Assembly: GCF_947500125.1 (NCBI RefSeq)
Contig: NZ_CANMRA010000005.1
Location: 124,001-188,000, forward strand
DNA from: an uncultured Kocuria sp.
GTDB lineage: Bacteria > Actinomycetota > Actinomycetes > Actinomycetales > Micrococcaceae
Direction: 5' to 3'
DNA length: 64,000 nt
Part shown: in pieces, positions 49,415-57,102 of the stretch
Layout: every line of letters begins with the position of its first letter
Numbering within the stretch: the first letter of the stretch is position 1
The notes under the pieces: generated by a model
Seen by the model: the letters and a program-made list of their open reading frames with translations, nothing else
What the model was told of the DNA's origin: nothing
Database searches by the model: none
Translations under genes and position numbers: made by a program

Positions 49415-49769
49415 GCACGAACCAAGGCCCGACGGCGAGGTGTTCTACCGCGTGGACTTCTACGGCCACGAGATTGAAGCGACCACAGAAAACACCAGCG
49501 TCCATCAGCACATCGGGGAGCTGGCCATTTACAACGTCGTGTTGGTAGACAGCCACATCATCGGTGTCACCCACCCCCAGTACAAGGAGCTGACCTACCG
49601 TGCCATCCTCAACGAGTGTGAGCGTCACATGGCCATGAGGGCGGTCAGTGAGCTGTTCCGGGTTGCGTACAGAGTGCAGAATCTTGATGATCTAGACGCT
49701 ACTAATACTGTGCCCCAAGAGTGGATAGATAAGTTTGGCGAAGACGGGCCGGGTTCTCCACAGTCTTAG
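49407..49769 (+). CDS. Hypothetical protein, paralogue of 47,956-48,252
   Basis: A 120-residue protein from a GTG start (VSEHEPRPDGEVFYRVDFYG). It shares the NTSV...LA.Y...LV core with the protein at 47,956, and its first eight residues with the one at 48,249, as though formed by recombination between those two genes. The longer frame from ATG 49,368 would overlap ArdC without a better start signal. Confidence 0.62.
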   Translation: MSEHEPRPDGEVFYRVDFYGHEIEATTENTSVHQHIGELAIYNVVLVDSHIIGVTHPQYKELTYRAILNECERHMAMRAVSELFRVAYRVQNLDDLDATNTVPQEWIDKFGEDGPGSPQS

Positions 49770-49836
49770 ACAATTTGACCATTGCCTTTTAGTCAGAGAA
49801 TAGTCATAATTAAAGCAGGTCAAAGGACCCGACACT

Positions 49837-49980
49837 ATGAAAATTAGTTACGAATACACAGGGCGACAGTACCTAGCTCCGATCAATCGCAGCCTCGCCG
49901 CAAAGAAGCGTAAAGCGACCATCGAAGCCAAGGCTCTAGCCCGAAAGCTCATAGCGATAATAGTCTTGGCTCGGCCATAA
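49837..49980 (+). CDS. Tiny basic protein
   Basis: A 47-residue protein (begins MKISYEYTGRQYLAPINRSL) with a Lys/Arg-rich middle and a hydrophobic end. A weak AAAGGACC site lies upstream. It precedes a 370-base non-coding structured region. Function unknown. Confidence 0.5.
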   Translation: MKISYEYTGRQYLAPINRSLAAKKRKATIEAKALARKLIAIIVLARP

Positions 49981-50349
49981 CTACCCGCGTTGCCCGTTGC
50001 TCATCTCGATGCTTTATCTCCAAATATAGCTTTGAGCACGTCCGTTACTGTTCCAGTAGGCAACCACTACTCTATGAGCTTGATCCACCTTGCTACACAA
50101 GATCAGTTTCGCGCTCACTCCTGAGGTGGAGTGGTAAGCACGAGCCTTGTGCGGCATGGTGGACCGACGAGTTAGTTTCCCGATTACGTTCTCGTCGGTA
50201 CTACAGGACGCACGACACCGCCTATAGGTTGAGGCTGGCGGTTCAAAACCCTGGTTCAGCTCCGCAGTACTAGGTTCCCACTGGAGCTGACCTAACCCGA
50301 CGTCGTGACTCCTGTACTGCGCACACCTCCCGGTGCGTGGTACAGGCGT
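49981..50349. other. Structured non-coding segment of about 370 bases
   Basis: No credible gene, but many perfect dyads: CCGACGAG/CTCGTCGG (about 50,162-50,191), TCAGCTCC/GGAGCTGA, CGCAGTAC/GTACTGCG and CCTGTAC/GTACAGG, several of which are mutually exclusive. A T-loop-like GGTTCAAAACC lies near 50,240. A 14-base match to the leader of the gene at 43,907 is found at 50,009-50,022. This suggests another structured RNA, a control region or a replication origin. Confidence 0.5.
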
Positions 50350-50751
50350 ATGAAAGTCCAGCAACCCATCCCCACCGAAGCCGAAGAACAGATCGCTCTT
50401 GTTGAGTGGCTTGAACTCCAAGGTCTACGCTTCACGGCCATCCCTAACTCGACTTACACAAACAGCTGGAGCCAGAAGACCAAGAACCGTCGGACCGGAC
50501 TGCGAGCCGGCCTGCCGGACATCTTGATCCTGGTGGCGCCCAACCAAGCCAAAGACAACCTGGGTCGGGCGCTGTTCGTGGAGCTGAAGCGCTTAAAGGG
50601 TGGCACCGTCTCACCGCAGCAGCGCGAGTGGATTGCGGCGCTCAACGGCCTCCACTCCCCCAGCATTGACTCTGTAGTGGCTCATGGCGCAGCTGAAGCA
50701 ATCGAGTATGTCAGCGGCTTCTTGAAGGACGTCGACAAGAGCCCGTTCTAA
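50350..50751 (+). CDS. VRR-NUC domain endonuclease
   Basis: A 133-residue protein. The fold is visible in EAEEQIALVEWLELQGLRFT, GLRAGLPDILIL and ALFVELKRLKGG, with Glu, Asp and Glu-x-Lys of the PD-(D/E)XK nuclease core, and QREWIAAL at the end. Stand-alone phage VRR-NUC proteins act on branched or nicked DNA in replication and packaging. The ATG at 50,350 is chosen because the family begins here; an upstream in-frame ATG (50,305) lies in the structured region. Confidence 0.88.
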   Translation: MKVQQPIPTEAEEQIALVEWLELQGLRFTAIPNSTYTNSWSQKTKNRRTGLRAGLPDILILVAPNQAKDNLGRALFVELKRLKGGTVSPQQREWIAALNGLHSPSIDSVVAHGAAEAIEYVSGFLKDVDKSPF

Positions 50752-50757
50752 TACAAA

Positions 50758-50778
50758 ACCCGCCATCATCAGGCGGGT
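50758..50778 (+). terminator. Terminator after the VRR-NUC gene
   Basis: A 7-bp hairpin ACCCGCC/GGCGGGT followed by GTTTTTC lies just after the stop codon, ending the plus-strand early transcript. Confidence 0.85.
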
Positions 50779-50866
50779 GTTTTTCTATGTTGAGTTGCCC
50801 GTGTGGCCCCAGAGAGTTCAAGACTCAATCTAGGGCCACACGGAGTGGATGTGGATCACCTCCTTG

Positions 50867-51217
50867 TCAGACAGACGGGCGGAAGCCCTTGCGGCGACCG
50901 CGGACCCCGTCTGCGTTGGCGACGATCTTGTCGATGTCGGGCGACAGCTTGCGCCACTCCTCCACCGTCACGATGACCTGCTCGGCGTCCCCGTTGCTCT
51001 TGACTTCGAGGACCACCAGTTCACCGGCGCTCTTGAGGTTCTTGATCTCGCCGGGCAGAACGTCCAGCTTGACCGGCTCCTCCAGCCCGGGGGCCTTGCG
51101 GACGATGATCTCCAGGAACTCCTTGTCGTCGGCTTCGACACCGGACAGGTCGCTGACGCGCTTGGAAACGTACGCCAATTTACTCACATCCTTTGTTTGG
51201 GTAATCACGGGTTGCAA
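50867..51217 (-). CDS. Hypothetical acidic protein
   Basis: A 116-residue protein (begins MQPVITQTKDVSKLAYVSKR) with mixed strands and helices and a basic C-terminus (VRGRRKGFRPSV). It has higher GC than neighbours. It lies alone on the minus strand between the VRR-NUC and HNH genes. No domain is recognised; a moron or a regulator are both possible. Confidence 0.6.
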   Translation of the reverse strand: MQPVITQTKDVSKLAYVSKRVSDLSGVEADDKEFLEIIVRKAPGLEEPVKLDVLPGEIKNLKSAGELVVLEVKSNGDAEQVIVTVEEWRKLSPDIDKIVANADGVRGRRKGFRPSV

Positions 51218-51260
51218 TTACTTGCTGGTATTTACTCATACAGAAATGAAAAAGTAAAGA

Positions 51261-51734
51261 TCATTTATAAATGAGGTTCGTTTGGGCAAACTCGCCGTGC
51301 AATTCAAGAGCCCATTGGTCGTACATCCACGCTGCTTCCAGTGGGTCAGCATAGTACCCGATATAAACCTTTTCTCCTCTAAAGCCGATTCTTGCGGTAT
51401 ATGCGAGTGCGGTCTTGGCCTTTGATACGCCCTTATATCCTGAGGTGTTATTGTCTGACATGCTTCGGTTGTAAGTGTTCTGCGACTGTCTAGCGACGCG
51501 GAGGTTGCACCTTCGATTATCATGCCGGACACCATTTAAATGGTCGACTACCTCACCTCTGATTAGAGGGCGATTGAGTATCCTTTCTAGAATCGCAACG
51601 TGCATGTAGATGTAGCGCTCAGCCCCATGCCTACCCGCGTATCCGTTGTTGTAGTGCCATCGGTGTTGAATTAGATCTGAGTCTCTGTTGTCAACAATGG
51701 AGACCACGCCCTTGCTTAAATTGATTTCTTTCAT
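51261..51734 (-). CDS. HNH endonuclease with AP2-type DNA-binding domain
   Basis: A 157-residue protein. The HNH core is seen in VVDHLNGVRHDNRRCNLR, and the C-terminus (GYKGVSKAKTALAYTARIGF, YIGYYADPLEAAWMYDQWAL) is an AP2-like domain. This domain pair is typical of free-standing phage homing endonucleases. A strong GGAGGTG site precedes ATG 51,734. Its role may be selfish spread among related phages. Confidence 0.9.
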   Translation of the reverse strand: MKEINLSKGVVSIVDNRDSDLIQHRWHYNNGYAGRHGAERYIYMHVAILERILNRPLIRGEVVDHLNGVRHDNRRCNLRVARQSQNTYNRSMSDNNTSGYKGVSKAKTALAYTARIGFRGEKVYIGYYADPLEAAWMYDQWALELHGEFAQTNLIYK

Positions 51735-51780
51735 GCACCTCCTTTCCGAATAGGAGGCTTTGCTTTATAGTAGAGCTCAG

Positions 51781-51804
51781 CCCCGACCGCAATTCGGGGT
51801 TTTT
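51781..51804 (+). terminator. Terminator near the right end
   Basis: CCCCGA/TCGGGG hairpin followed by a TTTTT run on the plus strand. It lies upstream of the HNH gene start and would stop rightward transcripts. Confidence 0.75.
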
Positions 51805-51852
51805 ATGTTTTGTCTTTATTCTACGTTAAATGCTAAAATAAGAACATAGATA

Positions 51853-51972
51853 ATGACCGACTTTGATTTCGACCAATATATGCAAGACTCAACCGCTTCT
51901 AGCGGTGTTCCTTTGCTGGTCGAAAACGAATCCGCCTTAAACTCCATCGCTACCCAGATAATCAAACGATAA
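51853..51972 (+). CDS. Tiny acidic protein near attR
   Basis: A 39-residue frame (begins MTDFDFDQYMQDSTASSGVP) just inside attR, reading toward the integration junction. In circular phage DNA it would lie directly upstream of the integrase gene, so it might affect integration or excision. Only position supports this. Confidence 0.5.
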   Translation: MTDFDFDQYMQDSTASSGVPLLVENESALNSIATQIIKR

Positions 51973-52007
51973 TCACCGGTTGACTCACGCGTTTTATAAG
52001 CGCCTTT

Positions 52008-53009
52008 TTACCTGCGGACGTAGGATGTTAATGCAATTGACGAATCGTCGAGGAACAGGACGCCGCGGTGCGCCCGCGAGGCGGCGCCGGGCCGGGGGAT
52101 CCCTGCCCCGCCCCCGAACAGGGCGGCTGTCGAGGCCGTGTGGTGCGGCGCCTCGAACGGGGGGCGCCGGATCAGGGCGGTGCACCGCCCTGCGGCCCCG
52201 TTGAGCGAGTGGATGGCCGTGACCTCCATCGCCGCGTCGTCCTCGAGGTCCGGCAGCAGGCCGGGGAGCCGCTCGGCGAGCATCGTCTTTCCGGCTCCGG
52301 GCGGGCCGACCATGAGCAGGTGGTGCCCTCCCGCGGCGGCGATCTCCAGGGCCAGGCGGCCGTCGGCCTGCCCGGCGACGTCGGCGAGGTCCGGCGCGGC
52401 GTGCGGCGCGGGGGCCGGCACTCCCCCGTCCGGCACGACCCCGCCGCGGGCCCCGCCCGGTGCGGAGCCCGCGGGTGCCGGACGGCGCAGCCGCGCGGGA
52501 TCGGCCCCCGCGGCGGCGAGAGCCTCGGCGAGGCAGGCGAACCCCTCCACCCGTGCGCCGGGGACCAGCCCCGCCTCCGAGGCGTTGGCCGCCGAGACGA
52601 CGATCCTCTCGTGCCCGGCGCGCACCGCCGCCATGACCGCCGGCAGGATGCCGCGCACCGGCCGCAGCGCCCCGTCCAGGCCCAGCTCGGCCAGGAAGAC
52701 GGTCCGCCCGGTCTCGGGCACGTCGCCGGCGGCCTGCAGGGCGCTCATCACGATGGCGAGGTCGAAGAGGGATCCGCGCTTGGGCAGCGTCGCCGGGGTC
52801 AGGTTCACGGTGAGCTTGCGCGGGCTCAGCGGCATCCCGCTGTTGCGCGCCGCCGCCCGCAGCCGCTCCCTGGCCTCGTTGAGCGCCGCGTCCGGCAGAC
52901 CCACGATGGAGAACGCCGGGAGGGTCTGGCCGATGTCCGCCTCGACCTCCACCATCGACCCGTCGAGGCCGACCAGGGCCACCGCCCACGTGCGCGCGAA
53001 GCCCATCAC
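52008..53009 (-). pseudogene. comM: ComM/YifB Mg-chelatase-like AAA+ ATPase, N-terminal half, split by prophage
   Basis: About 321 host residues from the start (MGFARTWAVALVGLDG; GTG 53,009 or ATG 53,006) through the N-terminal ChlI/Lon-protease-like domain and Walker A (GPPGAGKT) up to GVLFLD of Walker B. The last 12 residues (DSSIALTSYVRR) are encoded by the prophage, ending at a TAA. It is truncated exactly before the catalytic Glu of Walker B, so ATP hydrolysis by this fragment is not expected. Confidence 0.94.
52020..52070. other. attR junction
   Basis: Phage arm GGATGTTAATGCAATTGACG runs to the core TCG at 52,045-52,047, then host comM continues TCGAGGAACAGG. The phage arm matches, in inverted orientation, the attL phage arm. 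Confidence 0.8.
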
Positions 53010-53183
53010 CGCACCCCCGCGGGGAGCGCGGCCGGGAACCGAGGACCGGGCCCGGAGCCCGGAGACGGACGGGGACGGGAACGGGGAAGACGACGGTGCA
53101 TGAGAACCTCCTGGTCCTCATGGTGGGCAGCCCCGCGACCGGACGGCGGCCCCGCACGCCCGGCGGTGGAGAAGACCGCCGGA

Positions 53184-54464
53184 TCAGGCCTGTTCGGTCC
53201 CGCTGGGGAGCGAGGGTTCCGCCGTGGCGGTCGCCGACGGAGTGGCCGACGGAGCAACCGTCGGAGCAGCCGTCGAGGCCGAAGGCGTGGGAGTGGGCGC
53301 TGGGCCCGGAGGCCAGTTCCGGCGTCCGGTGGGGCTCGGCGAGGGCGAGGCCGACGCGCCGACGGTGGCGCCGCCCTCGGTCGGGGCGGGGGTGGGGTCC
53401 GCACCGGCGTCGTTGTTCCCGGCCGGAGGAATCGAGTCCCCTGGTTGCTGCGGCACCGGCGGCGCAGGGGACGCCGAGGGCGTCGGCTCGACGGTGGGCT
53501 GCTGCGTGGGCGGCGGTGCCGGACCGGCCGTCGGCTCGGCGACCGGGGCGCAGGACGCGGACCAGGCCGCCTGCTGCGCGGAGCCGGACGGCTGGGACGG
53601 GTCCGTGCAGTCCGGTACGTACACGGGCTCGGCGTCGGGGGCCGGCGCGGGCTCGGCGGGCGCCGGCGCCCGCGGAGGCTGCGCCCGCGGGGGCTGCGCG
53701 GCGGGCCGGGCGGGTTCCGGCGCGGCGGGCTCCGGCGCCGGTACCGCCTCGATCCTCTCCCGCGGCTCCGGGCTCGGCACTCCGGCCCGGAACTGGCGCT
53801 GCTCCGGACCGTGCCCCACGGGGGCGGGATCCAGGGCCCGGTCGTTCGGGTACGGGGACAGCTCGATGTCGTCGAAGGTCCGCGGCAGGCTCTTGAAGTC
53901 GCCGATCATGAGCTCGCGGCCCGAGGCGCCGGCAGGGACGGCACCGGTGTACTGGGCGATCAGCTCGTGGGTGCGGGCGTCCAGCCGGGCGCCCTCCTCC
54001 GGGTCGAGGGGCGAGCCGTCGGCCGCCCAGAAGCCGCCCTCCCCGGAGCGGTTCGGGTCCCAGTCGGACAGGACCTCGACGGCCGGGTCGAACGGGAACT
54101 GGCCGCCCTCGTGACTGATCACCTTGAGATCGTCGATCTGCACGGTGCGGGTGCCCTCGGTGTTGTCGATGTGCAGCTCGACGTAGGTCACCGGTTCCAC
54201 GTTCAGGTCCCGCCGCAGCTGTTCGACCTCGTCGTCGGGGGCCGGCACGGTGGGCAGGTCGAAGGTGATGACCGCGCCCTCCTCGGTGGTGAGGGCGTAG
54301 GGACCCGGACTGAGTCCGCTGGGCGCGGTGGTCACGGTGCCCGGCTGCGCGATCGCCTCCGGCTCCGAGGCCTTCAGCACGCCGCACCCCGTGGCGGTCA
54401 GCGCGACGGCTGCCGCGAGAGCCGCGGCGCGTCGTGGAGCGGCGAGCGGTCCCGCAGCGACCAC
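53184..54464 (-). CDS. Lipoprotein with long Pro/Ala-rich C-terminus
   Basis: A 426-residue protein with an N-terminal signal peptide and lipobox (ALTATGCG, Cys about 27). Residues about 40-220 form an acidic folded domain; from about 230 on the sequence is Pro/Ala/Glu-rich and low in complexity, like cell-wall-spanning regions. It lies between comM and yraN on the same strand. No family name can be supported. Starts further in are possible. Confidence 0.75.
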   Translation of the reverse strand: MVAAGPLAAPRRAAALAAAVALTATGCGVLKASEPEAIAQPGTVTTAPSGLSPGPYALTTEEGAVITFDLPTVPAPDDEVEQLRRDLNVEPVTYVELHIDNTEGTRTVQIDDLKVISHEGGQFPFDPAVEVLSDWDPNRSGEGGFWAADGSPLDPEEGARLDARTHELIAQYTGAVPAGASGRELMIGDFKSLPRTFDDIELSPYPNDRALDPAPVGHGPEQRQFRAGVPSPEPRERIEAVPAPEPAAPEPARPAAQPPRAQPPRAPAPAEPAPAPDAEPVYVPDCTDPSQPSGSAQQAAWSASCAPVAEPTAGPAPPPTQQPTVEPTPSASPAPPVPQQPGDSIPPAGNNDAGADPTPAPTEGGATVGASASPSPSPTGRRNWPPGPAPTPTPSASTAAPTVAPSATPSATATAEPSLPSGTEQA

Positions 54465-54554
54465 AGCACACCTCCGTCGTTCTCCCGGTCATCGACGGTT
54501 CAACATTGGCACGTCCCACGAGGCATGTCACGCGGGCCGCGGGCGCGTCGCGTC

Positions 54555-54923
54555 TCATTGGATCTGCCGCAGGACCTCGATCTCCGGCACCCCGCCGTGT
54601 GCGAAAGTAATTGCAACGGCATCGACCCTGACCATCCGGGGGTCGCGGTCGTGAGCCCGTGCCCAGGCGGCCGCCAGACGGTGCAGACGGACGATCTTCT
54701 GCCGCGTAATGGACTCCAGCGGATGCCCGTAACGCAGGCTCGACCGGGTCTTCACCTCCACGACGACCACCCATCCCTCGTGCTCCGCGACGAGGTCGGC
54801 CTCTCCCCGCAGACCGTCCCGGGACGGCCGTGCACGCCAGTTGCGCTCCAGCACGCGGTACCCCCGCGCCGCGAGGTGCGCGGCCGCCAGCTGCTCGCCG
54901 CGCGCGCCCAGCCCCTCGGACAC
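54555..54923 (-). CDS. yraN: YraN/UPF0102 family nuclease-like protein
   Basis: A 122-residue protein from GTG 54,923 with LGARGEQLAAAHLAARGYRV, GEADLVAEHEGWVVVVEVKT (Asp...Glu-x-Lys) characteristic of the UPF0102 family. It has a Holliday-junction-resolvase-like fold of unclear function. Location between rnhB-DUF2469 and comM-dprA is the standard actinobacterial order. Confidence 0.93.
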   Translation of the reverse strand: MSEGLGARGEQLAAAHLAARGYRVLERNWRARPSRDGLRGEADLVAEHEGWVVVVEVKTRSSLRYGHPLESITRQKIVRLHRLAAAWARAHDRDPRMVRVDAVAITFAHGGVPEIEVLRQIQ

Positions 54924-55030
54924 GGGACACCTCCCTGCTCGGCAGCCTCCCCGGCCGGAGCGGGGCGGTGCCCCATGGTGCACCTCCCCGACGGCCCGCC
55001 GCTGCGGCCGGGCGCCGTGTGCAGGGCGGG

Positions 55031-55375
55031 TCAGGAGGCCGCGGGGTCCCCCGGCACGGGTCCGGCGGCACCCGGCACCGAGAAGGGGTCCGTGTGTGCG
55101 AGCTCCTCCACGTTGACGTCCTTGAAGCTCATGACGTGCACGTGCTTCACGAACCGCGCGGAGCGGTAGACGTCCCACACCCACGCGTCCTTGAGCTCCA
55201 CGTCGAAGTAGAGCCCGTTCTTCGTCTCGACCGGCTCGATCCGGACCGAGTTGGCCAGGTAGAAGCGCCGGTCCGTCTCCACCACGAACTGGAAGAGCCC
55301 GGCGACGTCCCGGTACTCGCGGTACAGCTGCAGCTCGAGGTCCGTCTCGAAGTTCTCGAGTTCTTCGGCGCTCAT
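55031..55375 (-). CDS. DUF2469 family protein
   Basis: A 114-residue acidic protein (begins MSAEELENFETDLELQLYRE) of the actinobacterial DUF2469 family, nearly always encoded right after rnhB. It overlaps rnhB by four bases. Its function is not known to me. Confidence 0.92.
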   Translation of the reverse strand: MSAEELENFETDLELQLYREYRDVAGLFQFVVETDRRFYLANSVRIEPVETKNGLYFDVELKDAWVWDVYRSARFVKHVHVMSFKDVNVEELAHTDPFSVPGAAGPVPGDPAAS

Positions 55376-56145
55376 GTCGTCCCGTCTCCGATCGTGCTCG
55401 GGCCGGCCGCGGTCGGCGCCGGCGTCAGGCGCCAGCTCAGCCGGTGGTGCGGCGTCGTCCCGTGCTCCTCGAGGGCGCGGCGGTGCCGGACGGCGCCGTA
55501 GCCCTTGTTGCTGTCCCAACCGTACTGCGGCCACCCGGCGGAGAGCTCCCCCATGATCCGGTCCCGCTCGACCTTCGCGAGCACGCTGGCCGCCGCGACG
55601 GAGGCGCACGTCAGGTCCGCCTTGACCCGGGTGACGACCGGCCCCGCCCACGCGGGTGCCGCGGTGTCGCCGCCCGCGGGAACGGGATCGCCGAAGAGCG
55701 TGCCGGAGTCGGGCTCCGAGAGCCAGTCGTGGGCGCCGTCCAGGAGCACGATGCCGGGCGGGGCTCCTCGTTGCGCCGCGGCGGCGATCGCACGGCGTCC
55801 GGCGAGGCGCAGCGCGGCCGTCAGGCCGAGCCCGTCGATCTCCTGCGGCGAGGCGTGGCCGACTCCCCCGGCCGCGCACCACGCGAGGATGCGCGGGACC
55901 AGCGCCTCGCGCCGGGCGGGGCTGAGCAGCTTGCTGTCCCGCAGCCCGGGCACGCCGCGCTCGGTGCCGGGACGCAGGACCACCAGTCCGGCGGTGACCG
56001 GTCCGGCGAGGGCCCCGCGGCCCACCTCGTCCATCCCGCCCACGAGGCCCGCGCCCGGCTGCTCCAGGGACCGCTCGACGCCGAGCCCGGGGGCCCGGCC
56101 CGGCAGCGGCGCCGCGCGCCGGACCCGCCCGGGCTCAGGAACCAC
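55372..56145 (-). CDS. rnhB: Ribonuclease HII
   Basis: A 257-residue enzyme that cuts the RNA strand of RNA-DNA hybrids. The DEXGRG motif is seen in GGMDEVGRGALAGPV, with LRDSKLLSP and CASVAAASVLAKVERD following. The start at a GTG (56,145) overlaps the lepB end by 11 bases. Operon with lepB upstream and DUF2469 downstream. Confidence 0.94.
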   Translation of the reverse strand: MVPEPGRVRRAAPLPGRAPGLGVERSLEQPGAGLVGGMDEVGRGALAGPVTAGLVVLRPGTERGVPGLRDSKLLSPARREALVPRILAWCAAGGVGHASPQEIDGLGLTAALRLAGRRAIAAAAQRGAPPGIVLLDGAHDWLSEPDSGTLFGDPVPAGGDTAAPAWAGPVVTRVKADLTCASVAAASVLAKVERDRIMGELSAGWPQYGWDSNKGYGAVRHRRALEEHGTTPHHRLSWRLTPAPTAAGPSTIGDGTT

Positions 56146-57040
56146 CGGCGGACCGGTCGGGGACGTCCTCGAAGACCTCGTCCGGGTTCTGCAGCAGCTG
56201 GAACCGGTCGAGCGGCCAGGCGATCACGAACGCCGTGCCCACGACGTCGTCGTGGCTGATGAACGCGCCGTTCTCGGCGATCTCCGCGAGGTGCACGCGG
56301 GCGTCGGCCGACGCGTCCCGGTGGTCGCCCAGCACGAAGTAGTGGTTCTCGGGGACCTGGACCTCGAACTCGAGCTCCGAGGGGGCGGAGCCGGGGAAGA
56401 GGTAGGCGTCGCGCTCCTCGAGGGCCTCCCCGTTGACCGTGACCCGGCCCGAGGCGTCGCAGCAGGCCACGGTGTCGCCCCCGACCCCGATGACCCGCTT
56501 GATGAGGTGCTGGTCCGTGCGGTCGGGCAGCACGCCCACGAAGGCCAGGGCGTCGTAGAGGGCGTCGGTGGGTCCGCCGCCGCTGTCGGGCTGCGGGGGG
56601 AGCCAGCCCTTGGCGTCCTCGAACACGACGATGTCGCCGCGCTCGAGGGGCCCGAACGTCGGCTCGACCACGTTGACGAAGATGCGGTCGTTGAGCTGGA
56701 GGGTGTTCTCCATCGAGCCGGACGGGATGTAGAACCCCCGGACGAGCAGGGTCTTCACGACGAAGGCGATGAGCACGGCCCAGACCAGCACCAGGAGGAT
56801 CTCCCGGACCGAGCCCCAGAACGTGTCGGGGCGCTGCTTGCGGGAGCGCCCGCCGGCCGAGCGGCGGCCGCCGCGGCGGGGGGACGCCGGGTCCTGCCCG
56901 TCCTCGGTGCCGTCGAGGGGCGCGGCGGAGTGCTCCGCGTCGGCGGTGGGCGCTGCCGGGACGGGAACGGCGGCGTCGCCAGGGACGCCGTGGTTCTCCT
57001 GGGGCACGCCGTCGCCGGCGGGCTGGGTCCTGTCGGCCAC
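56135..57040 (-). CDS. lepB: Signal peptidase I
   Basis: A 301-residue inner-membrane protease that removes signal peptides. A cytoplasmic acidic N-terminus (about 70 residues) precedes one membrane segment (about 80-97), then the catalytic Ser in YIPSGSMENTL and Lys in LIKRVIGVGGD. GTG 57,040 is chosen as the start. A second signal peptidase gene lies directly upstream, so the pair is a tandem duplication. Confidence 0.93.
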   Translation of the reverse strand: MADRTQPAGDGVPQENHGVPGDAAVPVPAAPTADAEHSAAPLDGTEDGQDPASPRRGGRRSAGGRSRKQRPDTFWGSVREILLVLVWAVLIAFVVKTLLVRGFYIPSGSMENTLQLNDRIFVNVVEPTFGPLERGDIVVFEDAKGWLPPQPDSGGGPTDALYDALAFVGVLPDRTDQHLIKRVIGVGGDTVACCDASGRVTVNGEALEERDAYLFPGSAPSELEFEVQVPENHYFVLGDHRDASADARVHLAEIAENGAFISHDDVVGTAFVIAWPLDRFQLLQNPDEVFEDVPDRSAGGS

Positions 57041-57102
57041 TGCTCTCGTCCTTCCTGGGCGGACGCCGGTGGGCGTCCGGATCCGGATCCGTGCGGATCG
57101 CG

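Larger units (their letters stand above)
10055..52047. mobile_element. Integrated siphovirus-type prophage in comM
   Basis: The element is bounded by an abrupt drop in GC and change in codon use at both sides, splits a host gene, encodes a serine integrase next to one boundary, and has a full set of packaging, head, tail, chaperone and lysis genes. The three-base core TCG (10,052-10,054 and 52,045-52,047) is the only identity that the two junctions share with the rebuilt host gene. All structural frames look intact, so it may be inducible; that is inference. Confidence 0.95.

Noticed and set aside
50014-50421. Minus-strand 135-residue frame across the structured segment and VRR-NUC start
   Set aside because: It overlaps a solid nuclease gene and the composition looks random; only the first codons near 50,421 resemble anything and these are antisense to VRR-NUC.
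10055-52047. A CRISPR array or IS element within the prophage
   Set aside because: No regularly spaced repeats and no transposase gene with terminal repeats were found; the only recombinase is the serine integrase.
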